A DNA stretch of 64,000 nt from Nemophila menziesii (lineage: Eukaryota > Streptophyta > Magnoliopsida > Boraginales > Hydrophyllaceae), in contig JARWIR010000023.1 of the NCBI GenBank assembly GCA_029959085.1, positions 7,081,860 to 7,145,859 on the forward strand. Direction: 5' to 3'. Made by a program: the position numbers and the translations under genes. This document shows, one piece after another, positions 1 through 11,826 of the stretch. Within the stretch, counting starts at the first letter, position 1, and every line of letters begins with the position of its first letter. Under the pieces are notes generated by a model. That model searched no databases and was not told the origin of the DNA. It saw only the letters and a program-made list of their open reading frames with translations.

Positions 1-536
1 TGAATGAAAAAAGAGATACAGAATAAAAGAATAAAAAGAAGAAGACCGAAGAGAGAAGATGAAAACTTTATTTATCATTTGAATATATTTTCTTCAAATA
101 ACTATTACAATATATATTTCCTTTAACGGTAATAAACCGTTCTACTATTTTAATTTCAAATAACAAGAACCATTATATTCCCGCCTAACTCACGATTTTC
201 TAAAACTATTACAAAGTCATTACATTGTCATACCCTATTTCAAGAACCTAGCCTCAAGGTTTGGCTTAGTAAAATCTTCTGGACGATTTTTTTTTCCATT
301 GAAAACTCATTTGTTGCACTAAAATTTGATCATATAAAAGAATAAATTGTGGAAATATTGGCGTGTGAATAAGTAACCCACTTATTTGAAGCACGAAATA
401 TTGATTGATTAGAAGCACTAAGATGATGTCATCCGGATGCAATAATAATATTAAAGTCAATATTCCTCTTTCTCGGTTTCTCTAGGATTTCCACCATTGA
501 TGCTAGGTGGGGTTTGTAACATAATAAAATCATTTT

Positions 537-903
537 CTAGTACTCCATTACATGTACGAAGGAAATATTCATTGTTTCTACTGCTACTAACATGCTTTTT
601 TCCGGACACATAATATGCTCTCTTTGACGAAGGACCCTCCTAAATATGAAATGTGCATAATTTATCAACACTCTTATATGAGAAACAATGAAGTTTCTTT
701 CAACTATCCAGGAAGAAATTGGATGGATCATTAGGATCAACAATGGCATGGATTCTACTTCCCATACCTTTCACCAGATCTACTACCAACCAATCTTCAA
801 AGTGAATCGTAAGACCTCTTGAGCACCTTGCATCGAGCTTGTACATATTACATTCACCAGCTGTTGACATAGGACTACCACCAAAATAGCATAATTTTCT
901 CAA
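537..903 (-). pseudogene. Unrecognised coding-like remnant in repeat copy 1
   Basis: I do not recognise this family. On the minus strand, 700-903 reads as a 67-residue open frame with a GGSPMSTAGECNMYKLDAR segment followed by WLVVDLVKGMGSR and VDPNDPS. The same peptide with substitutions recurs in copy 2 (9464-9655) and copy 3 (17387-17650). Below it the frame shifts, and another frame reads SSKRAYYVSGKKH. Most differences between copies leave the peptide recognisable, so the ancestor was probably coding, but each copy is short and interrupted. It could be a captured host gene fragment or part of the ancestral element. Confidence 0.4.
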
Positions 904-1571
904 CTTTTCATAATAGGATTATAATATCCACATCAAAGAAGGATTGTATTTTCACCATGAACATAGGTACTTAACGATTCTCGACTTTCCATAGAACTCT
1001 AGCTCTTAGGTACTTTATCATTTCATTTTCTTCCTGAATCTCATAGACTAGGATATGACATTCGAGGTTTTTGCAAATATCATTTGCATTATCTGGTGTG
1101 ATAAAGGTAGGAGGGAGATCAATAAATTGGAGCCACATAGTGGAAATAGAAAAATAAACATCTTCTATACTTTGTGGATTCTTATGGATACTAATTCAGA
1201 TTGTATTGTTCTTAAACATTTGTCACTATCTAGACAGTCATAGCCTCTTTATAGTGGTTTAGGATCATAACTTGATATGGTTATCATCTATATAATTTTC
1301 CTCATCAAAGTTTCTCTATTTTTACAATTGATTTTAGTGTATGATAATATCTATGTAACCTTTAGGAGGCTTTTGTGCGATAAATTCTTCTATCTCTTGA
1401 TTTTTGTTAACTTCCTTAAGGTTCATTAATCATCCCTAATACCTCAACGTGTGAGACTTGAATCTTAATTGAAACTATTAAATCATCCAGGAAAAAAAGA
1501 TGGACTGGCATCTAATGCTCTTGAGCTTGTATAAATAATTCTGAAATTTTTATTTAATTATGATCTATTTA

Positions 1572-1745
1572 TACATTATGAATTTCTTTACTATGGAATT
1601 GCGATCTGGAAAGGTTGTAAGCCTTACCAAAAACTTCATTATGTTTAGAATTGTGTTGAAATATGATCATGTCATTTTTCTTTCGGTATCCAACAAATAT
1701 ATATTTGAAATATCTCTAGTCAAGCTTAAAAATGAGAAGTCGTTT
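1572..1745 (-). pseudogene. Copia-type integrase C-terminal remnant (repeat copy 1)
   Basis: The minus frame reads a KLD-stop-RYFKYIFVGYRKK segment followed by FQHNSKHNEVFGKAYNL. This fits the region after the integrase core of Ty1/copia polyproteins, where a KLDxxxxKCxFVGYPK motif is followed by an FYxPxxxKVFVxxxAxFLE pattern. One in-frame stop interrupts the segment. No intact reverse transcriptase follows within the copy. The equivalent in copy 3 is near 18310-18492. Motif-level recognition only. Confidence 0.45.
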
Positions 1746-2157
1746 AGCATAAATCAAATATTATCAAAGTACTATATTTTGAGGTTTGATTTATATCATC
1801 TCCGTACCCCATATGGATTTTATCGACAGATTGGTGGGACCTAAGACTTCATTAAATATGCAATTGATTTTTTACATAATCCAACGAGTATACTCGAAAA
1901 CCAGTGAATCTTACCATGGATTGCACTATATCCAATAAAAGACAAATTCTTTTTCCGGACACACCATTAAACCTTGGTAATTCAGGAGATGCTCACTGAG
2001 ACGAAGACTAATTTTTTCATAGATAATCTATTGTTAATATTTTCACCTTTAAAGGTTAATATTGTACTACCTTCATAATCTTATAGACTTTTTTTCAACT
2101 TCACTGAATAGTAGTTTGAACATTTCAAATAATTCATATTGGTATTTCATTTGGAAA

Positions 2158-2158
<1 letters not shown>

Positions 2159-2199
<41 letters not shown>
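2159..2199. repeat. (CA)n(TA)n microsatellite
   Basis: About 11 CA dinucleotides run directly into about 10 TA dinucleotides. Copy 3 has a shorter version at the equivalent place (18906-18935), so the tract predates the duplication and has changed length since. Confidence 0.95.
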
Positions 2200-4231
2200 T
2201 ATATTCAATGAAAGAAATAAAGTTTACTTAAATTTTGGATTAACCACATACATCAAACTGTAGTTGACATAAGAACTCATATTACTATATCCATTTTCAT
2301 CAAAATGATATTTAATCAAATTTCATTGAGATAATTCTCACAAGTTTCATATGATTCAAAATCATATTCTTCAAGAAAATCTACATTGCGAAACTAGAAT
2401 AGTATTTTCTATTATTGTATGACATAGTCCATAACGCCAAATATTAGGTTTCATTAGTATGATTATCTATTTTTATTTATGACCAGAAACAACGATATCA
2501 CCTTTACGTAGTTACTTTAGGCAACTATGATCACCATATTGTAAGTATCCAATGGGGTGTAATTCCTCACTATGAAAGACTCTATTTGTTATTTTATACT
2601 ACATTAATAAACCATACCCATCTTATGATCAAATGACTATTTTGTTCGAAAATAAGTTTACAAACAAAAGTACATTTTTTCTTATAATGTGTTTTTTCCC
2701 ATAGGCATCTCAGGAGAATTAATTATTACAATTGTGGCTGCAACAATTGCTACGAAAACAAAATTGTAATTTAACTTCTCCTATTCTTATTCCACTATTT
2801 ATCTTAAGAATATGCAACATATTGCACATATATACACTACTGTTGATAATTAATACCCTTTTTGTGCAATAAATAGAATTTAAAGACATTACACCAATAA
2901 ATTTTAGTAATGCCTTTACCTTGTTTCTTGTAATTAGATAAACCGTATCTTGTGGTTGTACTAAGTTACTTATACATTTTTGGAGATATTTAAGGGTTCA
3001 TGATAATATCATGCCTACGATGTCTTTGTAGTTCAAAACTCATGGATACGAATACACTTAGTACCAACACTAAGTTCGTATTACTCTAGATGTGCATCAT
3101 ATGCATTATATTCATCCTCAAGAGATGCTATAGTCAAGAGATTATTGATCCTATCAATGAGTTTCATGTGCATAAGAAATAATATCAAGTTAAAGACACA
3201 ATACATGAGATTGTACCAACAAACTTGTTTAATTCGAGAAGTGATTTAACAGAAATATCAAGAAATCTAATAGTATGAAGGAACGAGGAATAACGCTATT
3301 TGAACACTATTATATATCTAACAAAGATACTGATTTTGCCTAAGAGATATATAATAAGAAACTGAAAAACATGAATAGTCGTTTCTCACGCATAAATAAA
3401 TTGAAAATGAAAAACTTTAAAAAATGAATGATCTCCCTAGTAATCAAGTCGTTTCTCACGCATAGTTAAAGTGTGGTACATTAACTATTTTTTCAAATAT
3501 AATAAGAGACTCGAAACTATCTAGCCCCTAGTAATCTAGTTGTCTCTAATTAGTTTTGTTGAGTTAATCCATCCTATAATAGAACATTATCAATCTCACA
3601 TCCTCTGATAGTCCAGACCAAAAACGCCAAATCAGTGATTAATACCTATTATAGAAAATATATATTTTTATAATTTAGTTGGTATTTTCCACACTCCGGT
3701 TAAAAAAACTCTTGATCCTTTTAATAAAACACCATAAGACTATATGACTTATATAAGATATTAACCCTTAAACAAATTCCCTTGGTTTTTTTAATGAGTG
3801 TGTAAATATATTATTTGAGTATAAAATTAGTAGACAAATGTGTGTTAGGTAAACTAAAAAAATTTATAATAATTAGGAATTTATAGTGAGAAAAAGAATT
3901 GAAATATTTGAATGTGTGTTTTCTAATGTCGGGACCTTTTAAACATTTTTTTTAAATTTCTTTTATTTACCGGGTCCTTTTGAGGATGGTAATGGTAACT
4001 TCAATCACGTGGCAAACTCTTGTTATCATAGCACTAGATCTACAAGCTTAACATATTTTGGTCGGACCTTCTTTTGAAATGCTAGTATTGCCACTATTTT
4101 AGCTAGTTTTGATGAAATTATTATATATACAAGTAATAAGATATTAGTTATGTTTATATTAATATTTATTATAAATTACAGTAATTATATTTATTATACT
4201 ATAATATAATTATTTTATATCTACATCTATA

Positions 4232-4318
4232 TGAAAGAAGCGAAACATAATAAAAGAATAAAAAAAGAAGACCGAAGAGGGAAGATGAAAATTTTATTAA
4301 TAATTTGAATATATTTTC
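4232..4318. repeat. 4.2 kb tandem repeat, copy 2, first piece
   Basis: This is the start of repeat copy 2, carrying the same GAAGACCGAAGAG motif as position 1 and 16749. It ends at the TTTTC target duplication (4314-4318) of the copia element. The copy resumes at 8891, beginning with the second TTTTC (8891-8895). Confidence 0.85.
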
Positions 4319-4588
4319 TGTTAATTTTAAAGAAAACAAATTGAGCAAGATTAAGTTGAACTGCAGAATTTCTTATTTTAATTTTCTACTCAACGTACAT
4401 GTACAATATATAAGCAAATGAACTAAACTATTTCTCCACATTTCACGTTGCAGATTATGTGGGATTTTATTTAACAACTAGATAAACTTCTAACTAGAAC
4501 TCCTATCAATTTGGACTCAGAGTTTGACTAAGCAACTGATAATAGAAAAACTCTAATAACGACAGAATTTTTAACATAATTCTTAACA
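4319..4588 (-). repeat. 3' LTR of copia element
   Basis: 270 bp with TG..CA ends, nearly identical to 8621-8890. It lies beside the purine tract, which makes it the 3' LTR of a minus-strand element. Confidence 0.95.
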
Positions 4589-4600
4589 CCCTCCCTTAAA
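4589..4600 (-). other. Polypurine tract of copia element
   Basis: On the minus strand the bases just upstream of the 3' LTR read AAGGGAGGG. This is the expected plus-strand primer tract and confirms orientation. Confidence 0.85.
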
Positions 4601-4634
4601 CTGATTTTGCTGAACCAGTTTAGAACTTTCCTTT

Positions 4635-6728
4635 TTAACTGCGGCCTCCATTACATTCTTCATCTTGCTTCTGCTCAAAATCTTTGAATGAATGTACTCC
4701 AAGCATCTTCCGTAATTTCTCAAAAATAGGTTGTTTAAGTGACTTTGTGAGTATATCAGCTAATTGAACACCACTTTTACAATATTCGAGCTCAACAATT
4801 TGGTCATTACAGAGGTTTCTCAAAAAATGAAACCGAACGTCACTATGCTTACTCCTTCGATGCATAACCGGATTTCTTGACAATTTAATAGCTGAAATAT
4901 TATCACAGAAAATGATTGTTGCATTTTCTTGCTTGAAACTGAGTACCTCTAACATTCTCCTCAACCAGATTGCTTGACAAGCACATCCCGTGGCTGCTAC
5001 AAACTCAGCTTCAGTGGTGGATAAAGTCACTATTTGTTGCTTCTTTGAAGACCATGTAATAGCTCCTGAATTTAATATGAAAACATGACCAGATGTGCTT
5101 TTCCGATCATCAATATCCCCAGCATAATCACTATCAGTGAAGCCTACACACTTTGAATTTTCAATCTTCTTGTAAAAAACTCTATAATCAATTGTACCTT
5201 TTATATATCTCAAGATTCTTCTAGCTGCATTCAAGTGCATTTCAGTTGGTTTATCCATATATCTACTTATCAGGCTTACGGCATACATTAAGTCAGGTCG
5301 TGTAAAAGTTAAATACATGAGACTTCCCACGATTTGCTTGAAAAACGTGCTATCAACTGATGAGCCACTCTTATCTTTGCATAATTTTATTCCTGGCTCC
5401 AATGGTGTTCCAATTTCCTTGCAAGTTGTCATATGAAATTTTCGTAGAATTTCTTGTGCATACTTCCTTTGACATATAAAATTTCCAGTCGGCTTTTGAA
5501 TAACTTCAACTCCAAGAAAATAGCTCATAAGCCCGAGATCAGTCATCTCGAATTCCTTCATCGTAGACTTCTTAAAATATTCTATCATATCAACATTATT
5601 TCCAGTATATATTAAATCATCCACGTACAAACAAATGATAAGAATTTTTCCTCCTGCACTCTTAATGTAGAGTGAGTGATCATATGGACATTTTTGAAAT
5701 CCTAGCTTTCCAAAGTGATCATCAATTCGATTGTACCAAGCTCGTGGTGCCTGTTTCAATCCATAAAGGGCCTTTTTCAGTTTATAAACTTTTTCTTCTC
5801 TTCCTTTCTTCACATACCCCTGTGGTTGTTCAACATATACCTCCTCATGCAACTCTCCATATAAGAATGCAGATTTTACATCTAATTGATAAATAAACCA
5901 TGAATGTTGAGCTGCAAGTGATATTACCAACCTGATTGTGTCTTGTTTAGCCACTATAGCAAATACTTCCTTGTAGTCAATTCCAAACTTTTGTTTGTAC
6001 CCTTTTGCCACTAAACAAGCTTTAAACTTGTCTATTTCTCCTTTCTCATTGAGTCTGATTCTGAAAACCCATTTAACACCAATGGTCTTTTGTCCCTTTG
6101 GAAGATCAGTTAACACCCACGTATCATTCTTTTCGATTGACTGTATTTCACAATTCATTGCATCTTTCCATTTATTTTCTTTTGATGCTTCTTCACAACT
6201 AATTGGGTCACTATCTACAAATAGTGCAAAATTTGCATTTTCTTCGTCCGAGCTAGTGTAGCTTGTATCATAGTCAACCATCCATAATGGTCTGTTTCTT
6301 GAATTTTCGCTTCTTAGATTGTATGATTCTTGTTCAGATCGTTGGACAACTATTTCTTGTTTAGATAATTGTTGAGAAACTATTTCCTCTTGTGATGATT
6401 GATGATCAATTGTGTTTTCATTTTTATTAGAAACAACAGAACTATTAGAACTATCATCATTAAGAGGTATATGTTCCTTGTTTAAATTTTTCAAAGTCCA
6501 ATCCCATATTGCAGTCTCATCAAACACCACATCTCGACTTGTAACAATTTTTTTTGTTTCTGGATTATACAACCTATACGCCTTTGAAACTACGCTTACA
6601 CCAAGAAAGACACATTTTTCTCCTTTGTTATCCAACTTCTTTCTTGTCTGATCAGGAACGTGTGCATATGCTATGCAGCCGAACACTCTAAAATGATCAA
6701 CTGATAGTTTTCCCATTATATGCCTCAT
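4635..6728 (-). pseudogene. Copia pol: integrase C-terminus, reverse transcriptase, RNase H
   Basis: A 697-residue frame continues the copia polyprotein. The first 40 residues are the end of integrase (FGCIAYAHVP, then KCVFLGV). The RVT_2 reverse transcriptase starts near residue 200 with NDTWVLTDLPKGQ and includes the AFLYGELHEEVYVEQPQGY segment and the catalytic YVDD. The RNase H lies in the last ~140 residues (FTDSDYAGDIDDRKSTSG, TEAEFVA, CDNISAI, SKHSDVRFHFLR, ADILTK). All three modules look complete. The frame is separated from the upstream integrase by a small indel in an A-run near 6721 and by a TGA at 6841-6843, so no full polyprotein can be made. It would reverse-transcribe element RNA if intact. 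Confidence 0.92.
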
Positions 6729-6840
6729 ATGGTGTCATGTTTTTAACAGAAAATGTGGGACTTCTATTAAGAACGTGAGTTGACCATAAAACAGCTTCGG
6801 GCCAAAATGTTTTTGGCATCTTTCCTTTTGCCAACAAGTT

Positions 6841-7568
6841 TCAAACCATATTTAATATAGTTCGATTTTTCCTCTCTGAGACGCCATTTTGTTGTGGCGT
6901 GTAGGCTGTAGTAAGTTGCCTTTTAATTCCATTTTGATCACAAAACGATTCAAATTTATTTGAACAAAATTCGCCGCCATGATCAGTGCGTAAACACTTG
7001 ATTTTTTTTTCAGATTCTTTTTCTACATATGTCTTGAAACTCTTAAAGACATTTAAGGCATCTGATTTTTCATGTAAGAAAAATATCCATATTTTTTTAC
7101 TGTAATAATCAATGAAAGATATAAAATACCTTTTATTTCCATTTGAAGTTGGATTGATTGGTCCGCACAAATCCGAGTGAATCAATTCAAGAATTGAGCA
7201 GCCTTCGTTGATTTTCCACTTGGAAAGGGTTGCCTTGGTTGCTTTGACATCACACATTCTTCACAGATTGTAGATGGAGTTGATATCTTTGGTAAACCAG
7301 TGACCATCTCTTTTTGGCAAAGAGTTCGCAAACCATTAAAGTGCAAATGATCATACCTATAGTGCCATAACCACGATTTTCTATCTTCTTTTACATGAAA
7401 GCATTCATTTATCGTCTTTAGCTTTAATAGAAATAACTTGTTTTGAGACATGTTCACCACTGCGATAGAACCTCTCTTAGGATCATATATTTCATACATT
7501 CCTTGAAATATGGTGATCCTATATCCTTTGTCTTGTAGTTGTCCAACACTTAAAGGATTTGTTTTCAA
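6841..7568 (-). pseudogene. Copia gag-pre-integrase and integrase core, frameshifted
   Basis: Two overlapping frames together cover this region. 7568-7182 gives the gag-pre-integrase zinc module, with WHYRYDHLHFNGL supplying the His pair and CEECVMSK the Cys pair. 7257-6841 gives the integrase core, with the catalytic triad visible in HSDLCGPI, RTDHGGEF and NGVSERKNRT. The frames join by a 1-nt shift near 7200. The core frame ends in TGA at 6841-6843, where most copia integrases have Arg, consistent with a CpG transition. Integrase inserts element cDNA into chromosomes; this copy is inactive. Confidence 0.9.
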
Positions 7569-7589
7569 ATCAGGAATGAAAAAAACATT

Positions 7590-8198
7590 TCAGATTGTCT
7601 CAATGAAATCATTCTTTGTTTTGATTTGAATTTCTCCTTTTCCCATTACGTTTACTATTGACTTGTCACCAAAACTAACAGTTGTTCGAAAACTCTCATC
7701 AATGTTGACAAAATAAGACTTGCACCCACTAATGTGATTACTACATCCAGTGTCTACATACCAAGTTTCTTGATCAAACTCCTCCATAGCATGAAATGCC
7801 ATTAATAGTGTTTCCTCTTCTTTCTTTTCAGCAAAGTTTGATTTTTCTCCCTTATCTTTCGGAAAATTTGTGAAGCACTCATTTTTGTAATGCCCATAAT
7901 TTCCACATCTATAACACTGAAAATGAGATTTATCATAATTCTCACTACTTTTTCCTTGTCTTTCATCATCTTTCTTGAAAGGATACAGTGATTTATATTC
8001 ATCTCTATATCCAAATCTTCCACCACCTCTGATTCCTCGGCCGCCTCTTCCTCGTTCACCTCTTCCACGTCCTTTTCTTCTGTTTGAGTTTGAAAGTTCA
8101 GTAAAAGTAGAGGCCTTAAGAGCCTGTTCTTGGGAGCATCCTCGATTTAACTTCTGCTCATGAACCAACAAAGAGCTTTGTAGTTCATCAATTGACAT
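7590..8198 (-). pseudogene. Copia gag C-terminus (zinc knuckle) and aspartic protease
   Basis: This 202-residue frame holds an Arg/Gly-rich linker, one CCHC knuckle (CYRCGNYGHYKNEC), then the retropepsin active site WYVDTGCSNHISG and the downstream SFGDKSIVNVMGKGEI. The ends are premature stops in the same reading frame as the neighbours: TAG at 8238-8240 upstream and TGA at 7590-7592 downstream. Nonsense mutation rather than frameshift therefore separates these pieces. Gag packages element RNA and the protease cleaves the polyprotein. Confidence 0.9.
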
Positions 8199-8237
8199 TG
8201 TATCAATGTCATTTGACTCCTCTATAGAACAAACTAT

Positions 8238-8548
8238 CTAGTCAAATTTCGGGGCCATCGATCTTAGAATTTTTTCTACTACCTCATTATCTGCAATCTT
8301 GTAATCATGAGTTCGCATTTTATTTGCAATAGATATTGCTTTTTCAACATACTCTGTAACAGACTCGCCGTTTTTCATTTGAAGAGTTTCAAAATCTCTC
8401 TTAATTGCCTGAAGCTTTGCCCGCTTCACCTTTTTCGATCCTTCATATTTTCTTTTCATTGATTCCCATATTTGGTGGGAGGTTTCTTTTGGTTGTAATG
8501 TCCATCGAACTTCGGAATGGCTGGCTGCACAAAACCTTCACTTGACAT
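8238..8548 (-). pseudogene. Copia gag N-terminus with internal deletion
   Basis: The gag start is taken as the ATG at 8548-8546, giving MSSEGFVQPAIPKFDGHYN, a normal copia gag N-terminus a short way inside the primer-binding site. The next ~80-100 residues expected in this family are missing. The frame jumps to QIWESMKRKYEGS and the rest of the gag domain (FETLQMKNGESVTEYVEK) in another frame, ending at TAG 8238-8240. The deletion removes much of the capsid-like domain, so the element cannot make normal particles. Confidence 0.85.
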
Positions 8549-8606
8549 AGTTTTCACTAAAAGTTTGGAATTGAGTTCTTGTGTTATGTAATCTTTACAA
8601 AGACCA

Positions 8607-8618
8607 GCTCTGATACCA
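8607..8618 (-). other. Primer-binding site (initiator Met tRNA)
   Basis: The minus strand reads TGGTATCAGAGC, exactly complementary to the 3' end of plant initiator tRNA-Met, two bases inside the 5' LTR. Confidence 0.92.
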
Positions 8619-8620
8619 AA

Positions 8621-8890
8621 TGTTAATTTTAAAGAAAACAAATTGAGCAAGATTAACATGAACTGCAAAATTTCTTATTTTAATTTTCTACTCAACGTAC
8701 AGGTACAATATATAAGCAAATGAACTAAACTATTTCTCCATATTTCACGTTATAGATTATGTGGGATTTTATTTAACAACTAGATAAACTTCTAACTAGA
8801 ACTCCTATCAATTTGGACTCAGAGTTTGACTAAGCAACTGATAATAGAAAAACTCTAATAACGACATAATTTTTAACATAATTATTAACA
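8621..8890 (-). repeat. 5' LTR of copia element
   Basis: 270 bp with TG..CA ends, about 9 mismatches to the 3' LTR by eye and no indels. It lies beside the primer-binding site. Confidence 0.95.
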
Positions 8891-10790
8891 TTTTCTTCAA
8901 ATAACTATTACAATATATATGTCCTCTAGCGGAAATCACCATTCCATTATCGCCTAACTTACGATCTCCTAGAACTATTCCAAAGTCATTACATTGTCAT
9001 AACCCATTTAAAGAACCCTGCCCTCAAGGTTTGGCTGAGTAAAATCCTCTGGACGGTTTTTTTTCCATTGAAAAGACATTTGTTGCACTAAAATTTGATC
9101 ATATAAAAGAACAGAGTGTGGAAAAATGGTTGTGTGAATAATTAATCCACTTGTTTAAAGCACCAAATTTTGATGATTTGAAGCACTATATGATGTCATC
9201 CAGATTCCATAATAATATTGTAGTCAAAATTCCTCTTTCTGGGTTTCTCTAGGATTTCCACCATGGATGCTACGTGGGATTCGTAACATGATAAAATCAT
9301 TTTCTAGTACTCCACTACTTGTACGAAGGAAATATATCTTGTTTCTACTGCTACTAGCATGCTTTTGTCCAGACACATAATCTGCTCTCTTTGACGAAAG
9401 ACCCTCCTCAATATGACATGTGCCGATTTTATCAACAATCTTATTTGAGAAACAATGATGTTTCTAACCACTATCCAAGAAGAAATAGGATGGGTCATTA
9501 GGATCAACAATGACATGGATTCTACTTCCCATACCTTTCATCAAATCTACTACCAACCAATCTCCAAAGTGAAATTTCATAGGACCTCTTGAGAACCTTG
9601 CATCGAGCTTGTACATTTTACATTCACCAGCTGTATGACATGGGACCACCACCAAAACAGTAGAATTTACTTAACTTTTCATAATAGGATTATAATCTCC
9701 ACATCAAGGAGGGATGGTCTTTCCACCATGAGCATATGTACTAAGAAAATCTCAACCTTCCATAGGAATCTAGCTCTTAGGTACTTTACCATTTCAGTTT
9801 CTTCCCTAATCTCATAGTATATGATATGACATTAAAGGTTTTTGCAAATATCCTTAGCATTATCTGGTGTGTTATAGGTAGCAGGGAGATCCATCAATTG
9901 GAGCCACATGGTGGCCATCGAAAGATCAACTTCTTCTATACTTTGTGGATTCTTATGGATACTAATTCATATTCTATAGTTGTTAACCATTTGTTATTAT
10001 CTAGACTAGTAAATAGAAGTTAAAGAAAATACAAAAATAACTTCCATTAATGTCTTTACCTTATTTCTTGGATTAGATAAACGGTACCTTATGGTTATAC
10101 TAAGTTACTTATACATTTTTTGGAGATATTTAAGGATTCTTGATAACATCATGCTAAGATGTCTTTGTAGTTCAAAATTCATGTATACGAATATATATAA
10201 TTAGTACCAATTCGTCTTACTATAGACGTGCATCATATGCTTTCTATTCATCCTCAAGAGATACCATAGTCTAGAGATTATTGATCCTATCAATGAATTT
10301 CATGTGCATAAGAAAGAATTTCACTTTGCAGACACAATACATCAGATTGAACCGACCAACTTGTTTTATTTGAGAAGTGATTTAACAGAAATATCAAGAA
10401 ATCTAATAGTACGAAGGAACGAGGCATGACGCACTTAGAACACTATTATAAATCTAACAAAGACATGGACTTTACCTAAGAGATATATAATAAGAAACTG
10501 TAAAAACATGAATAATCCACATGGTAGTTAGGTTGTTTCTCATTCATAAATAAAGTGAAAATAAAAAACTTCAAAAAAAATGACCCCCTAGTAATCAAGT
10601 CGTTTCTCACGCATAATTAAAGTGTGGTAGATTACCTATTTTATCAAATAAAATAAGAGACTTAAAACTATTTAGCCCCTAATAATCTAGTCGTTTCTAA
10701 TTAGTTTTGTTGAGTTCATCCATCCTATAATAGAATATTATCAATCTCACATCCTCTTGTAGTCTAGACTTTAATCGTGAAATCAATGAT
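8891..10790. repeat. 4.2 kb tandem repeat, copy 2, middle piece
   Basis: It starts with the second TTTTC and matches copy 1 from about 100 to 1226. It then skips about 1.65 kb and matches copy 1 from about 2870 to 3640. The junction near 10010 marks an internal deletion, so copy 2 lacks the integrase remnant and the microsatellite. The coding-like remnant is present at 9464-9655. The match stops near 10790, where an insertion begins. Confidence 0.75.
9464..9655 (-). pseudogene. Unrecognised coding-like remnant in repeat copy 2
   Basis: 63 residues matching the peptide at 700-903 (CKMYKLDARFSRG, WLVVDLMKGMGSR, VDPNDPS). Function unknown. Confidence 0.35.
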
Positions 10791-11826
10791 TTATATCTAA
10801 TATCAAACAATATAGTTTTTAAAATTTGTACTTGAACTACAAGTCCACATATTAGTCTGATCAAAACATGTAAACTTAACAAATTAGAAACTCTACTTGC
10901 GATGGCAAGTCTCACGAAACATTTTATGTATCGTCTTAATAAACTCATTAATTCTTATTTTTCAAGTGGTAATAACTGTAAGATTCAAAATCTTAATGTT
11001 GGATTATTCAAATCCTATAGAATTTATACTAGTATTCTTGCAAATAAAAATAATAATACAACAATTATCAAATATATGAAAATAAATAAATATTTTATTT
11101 TATATTCATCAAACGTTTTAATGATCTAAATCTTGATGACAACTGTTACTTTCATATGAAATAGTATGCATATGATCAAGTAAAGCTAATCATAAAATAC
11201 CATTCTATTTCTAATTTTTTCAATATCAATCAAAATAAAAGAATCTATGAAGCAACTCCTGAACGTGGTCATATCACTTTGTTTTTAAAATTACTACTAT
11301 TCTTTTAATAAGAATAAAAGTGTAATATGTGTCTTACAACATGAATCATATATACACATATATATCTTAAACACATTCGTCAAATTAAAAAAATTCAATA
11401 GCTGCCACACCAAAAAAGTAACAAAGAAATATTTCTCATTTTCATATTTTCAATAGTGGCGCCCAACCAGAAAAAAAAGAACATTTTTTTGCGCAATACA
11501 GTATCGTAAAACTCTTTTGCCTACGAAAAACAACAAATACAAACAACTTTAATTTTCAAATTATTACTCACTTATAATGAATCAATAACAGTAAATAACT
11601 TTTTTAACCGTCTTTCGAACAAAAACCAACAAAAAAATCTAATTCTTTTTTTTAATGATAATCTATACAATCATGAATATAGAAATTTACAATATCCTAC
11701 TCATATAAAATCCAATAATAAAATGAAATATTTTATTGAACAAATCCTAAAACAATATTGATACATTGTCATATAATATTCTTGTTTTAAATCATAAATT
11801 GCAACAACCATGGCTCTAATACTACT
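10791..11826. other. AT-rich insert, probably start of an LTR element's internal region
   Basis: This stretch lies inside the insertion in repeat copy 2 and left of the LTR at 11827. It should be the 5' internal region of that minus-strand element, but I see no gag or pol motif. It is AT-rich with many A/T runs, and its left boundary is uncertain. Confidence 0.35.

Larger units (their letters stand above)
1..4231. repeat. 4.2 kb tandem repeat, copy 1
   Basis: This segment matches 16749-20876 nearly end to end and matches split copy 2 (4232-4318, 8891-10790, 16185-16748). The copies run head to tail: each starts with a purine-rich stretch ending in the GAAGACCGAAGAG motif and ends in a conserved 300 bp tail followed by AT-rich sequence. 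All long frames are broken on both strands. A minus-strand copia-type pol remnant lies near 1.6-1.75 kb and an unrecognised coding-like remnant near 0.5-0.9 kb. The copy may start left of the window. It is probably a decayed retroelement-derived block duplicated in tandem; the original boundaries are not visible. Confidence 0.8.
4319..8890 (-). mobile_element. Ty1/copia LTR retrotransposon, both LTRs and target duplication present
   Basis: The element is 4572 bp on the minus strand. It has two 270-bp LTRs (4319-4588 and 8621-8890), each starting TGTTAA and ending TTAACA, and a 5-bp target duplication TTTTC at 4314-4318 and 8891-8895. A primer-binding site complementary to initiator Met tRNA lies beside the right LTR and a purine tract beside the left LTR. 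The order gag, protease, integrase, RT, RNase H is that of Ty1/copia. By eye the LTRs differ at about 9 of 270 sites, so the insertion is not very recent. The gag gene has an internal deletion, and several stops and frameshifts make the element non-autonomous. The lineage (Tork/Tnt1-like) is a guess. Confidence 0.95.

Noticed and set aside
2159..2199. Microsatellite as a functional element
   Set aside because: Ordinary simple repeat; length differs between copies.
11445..11475. GTGGCGCCCAACC resembling a tRNA-Lys primer-binding site
   Set aside because: No LTR end beside it, and the nearby element already has an initiator-Met-like site.
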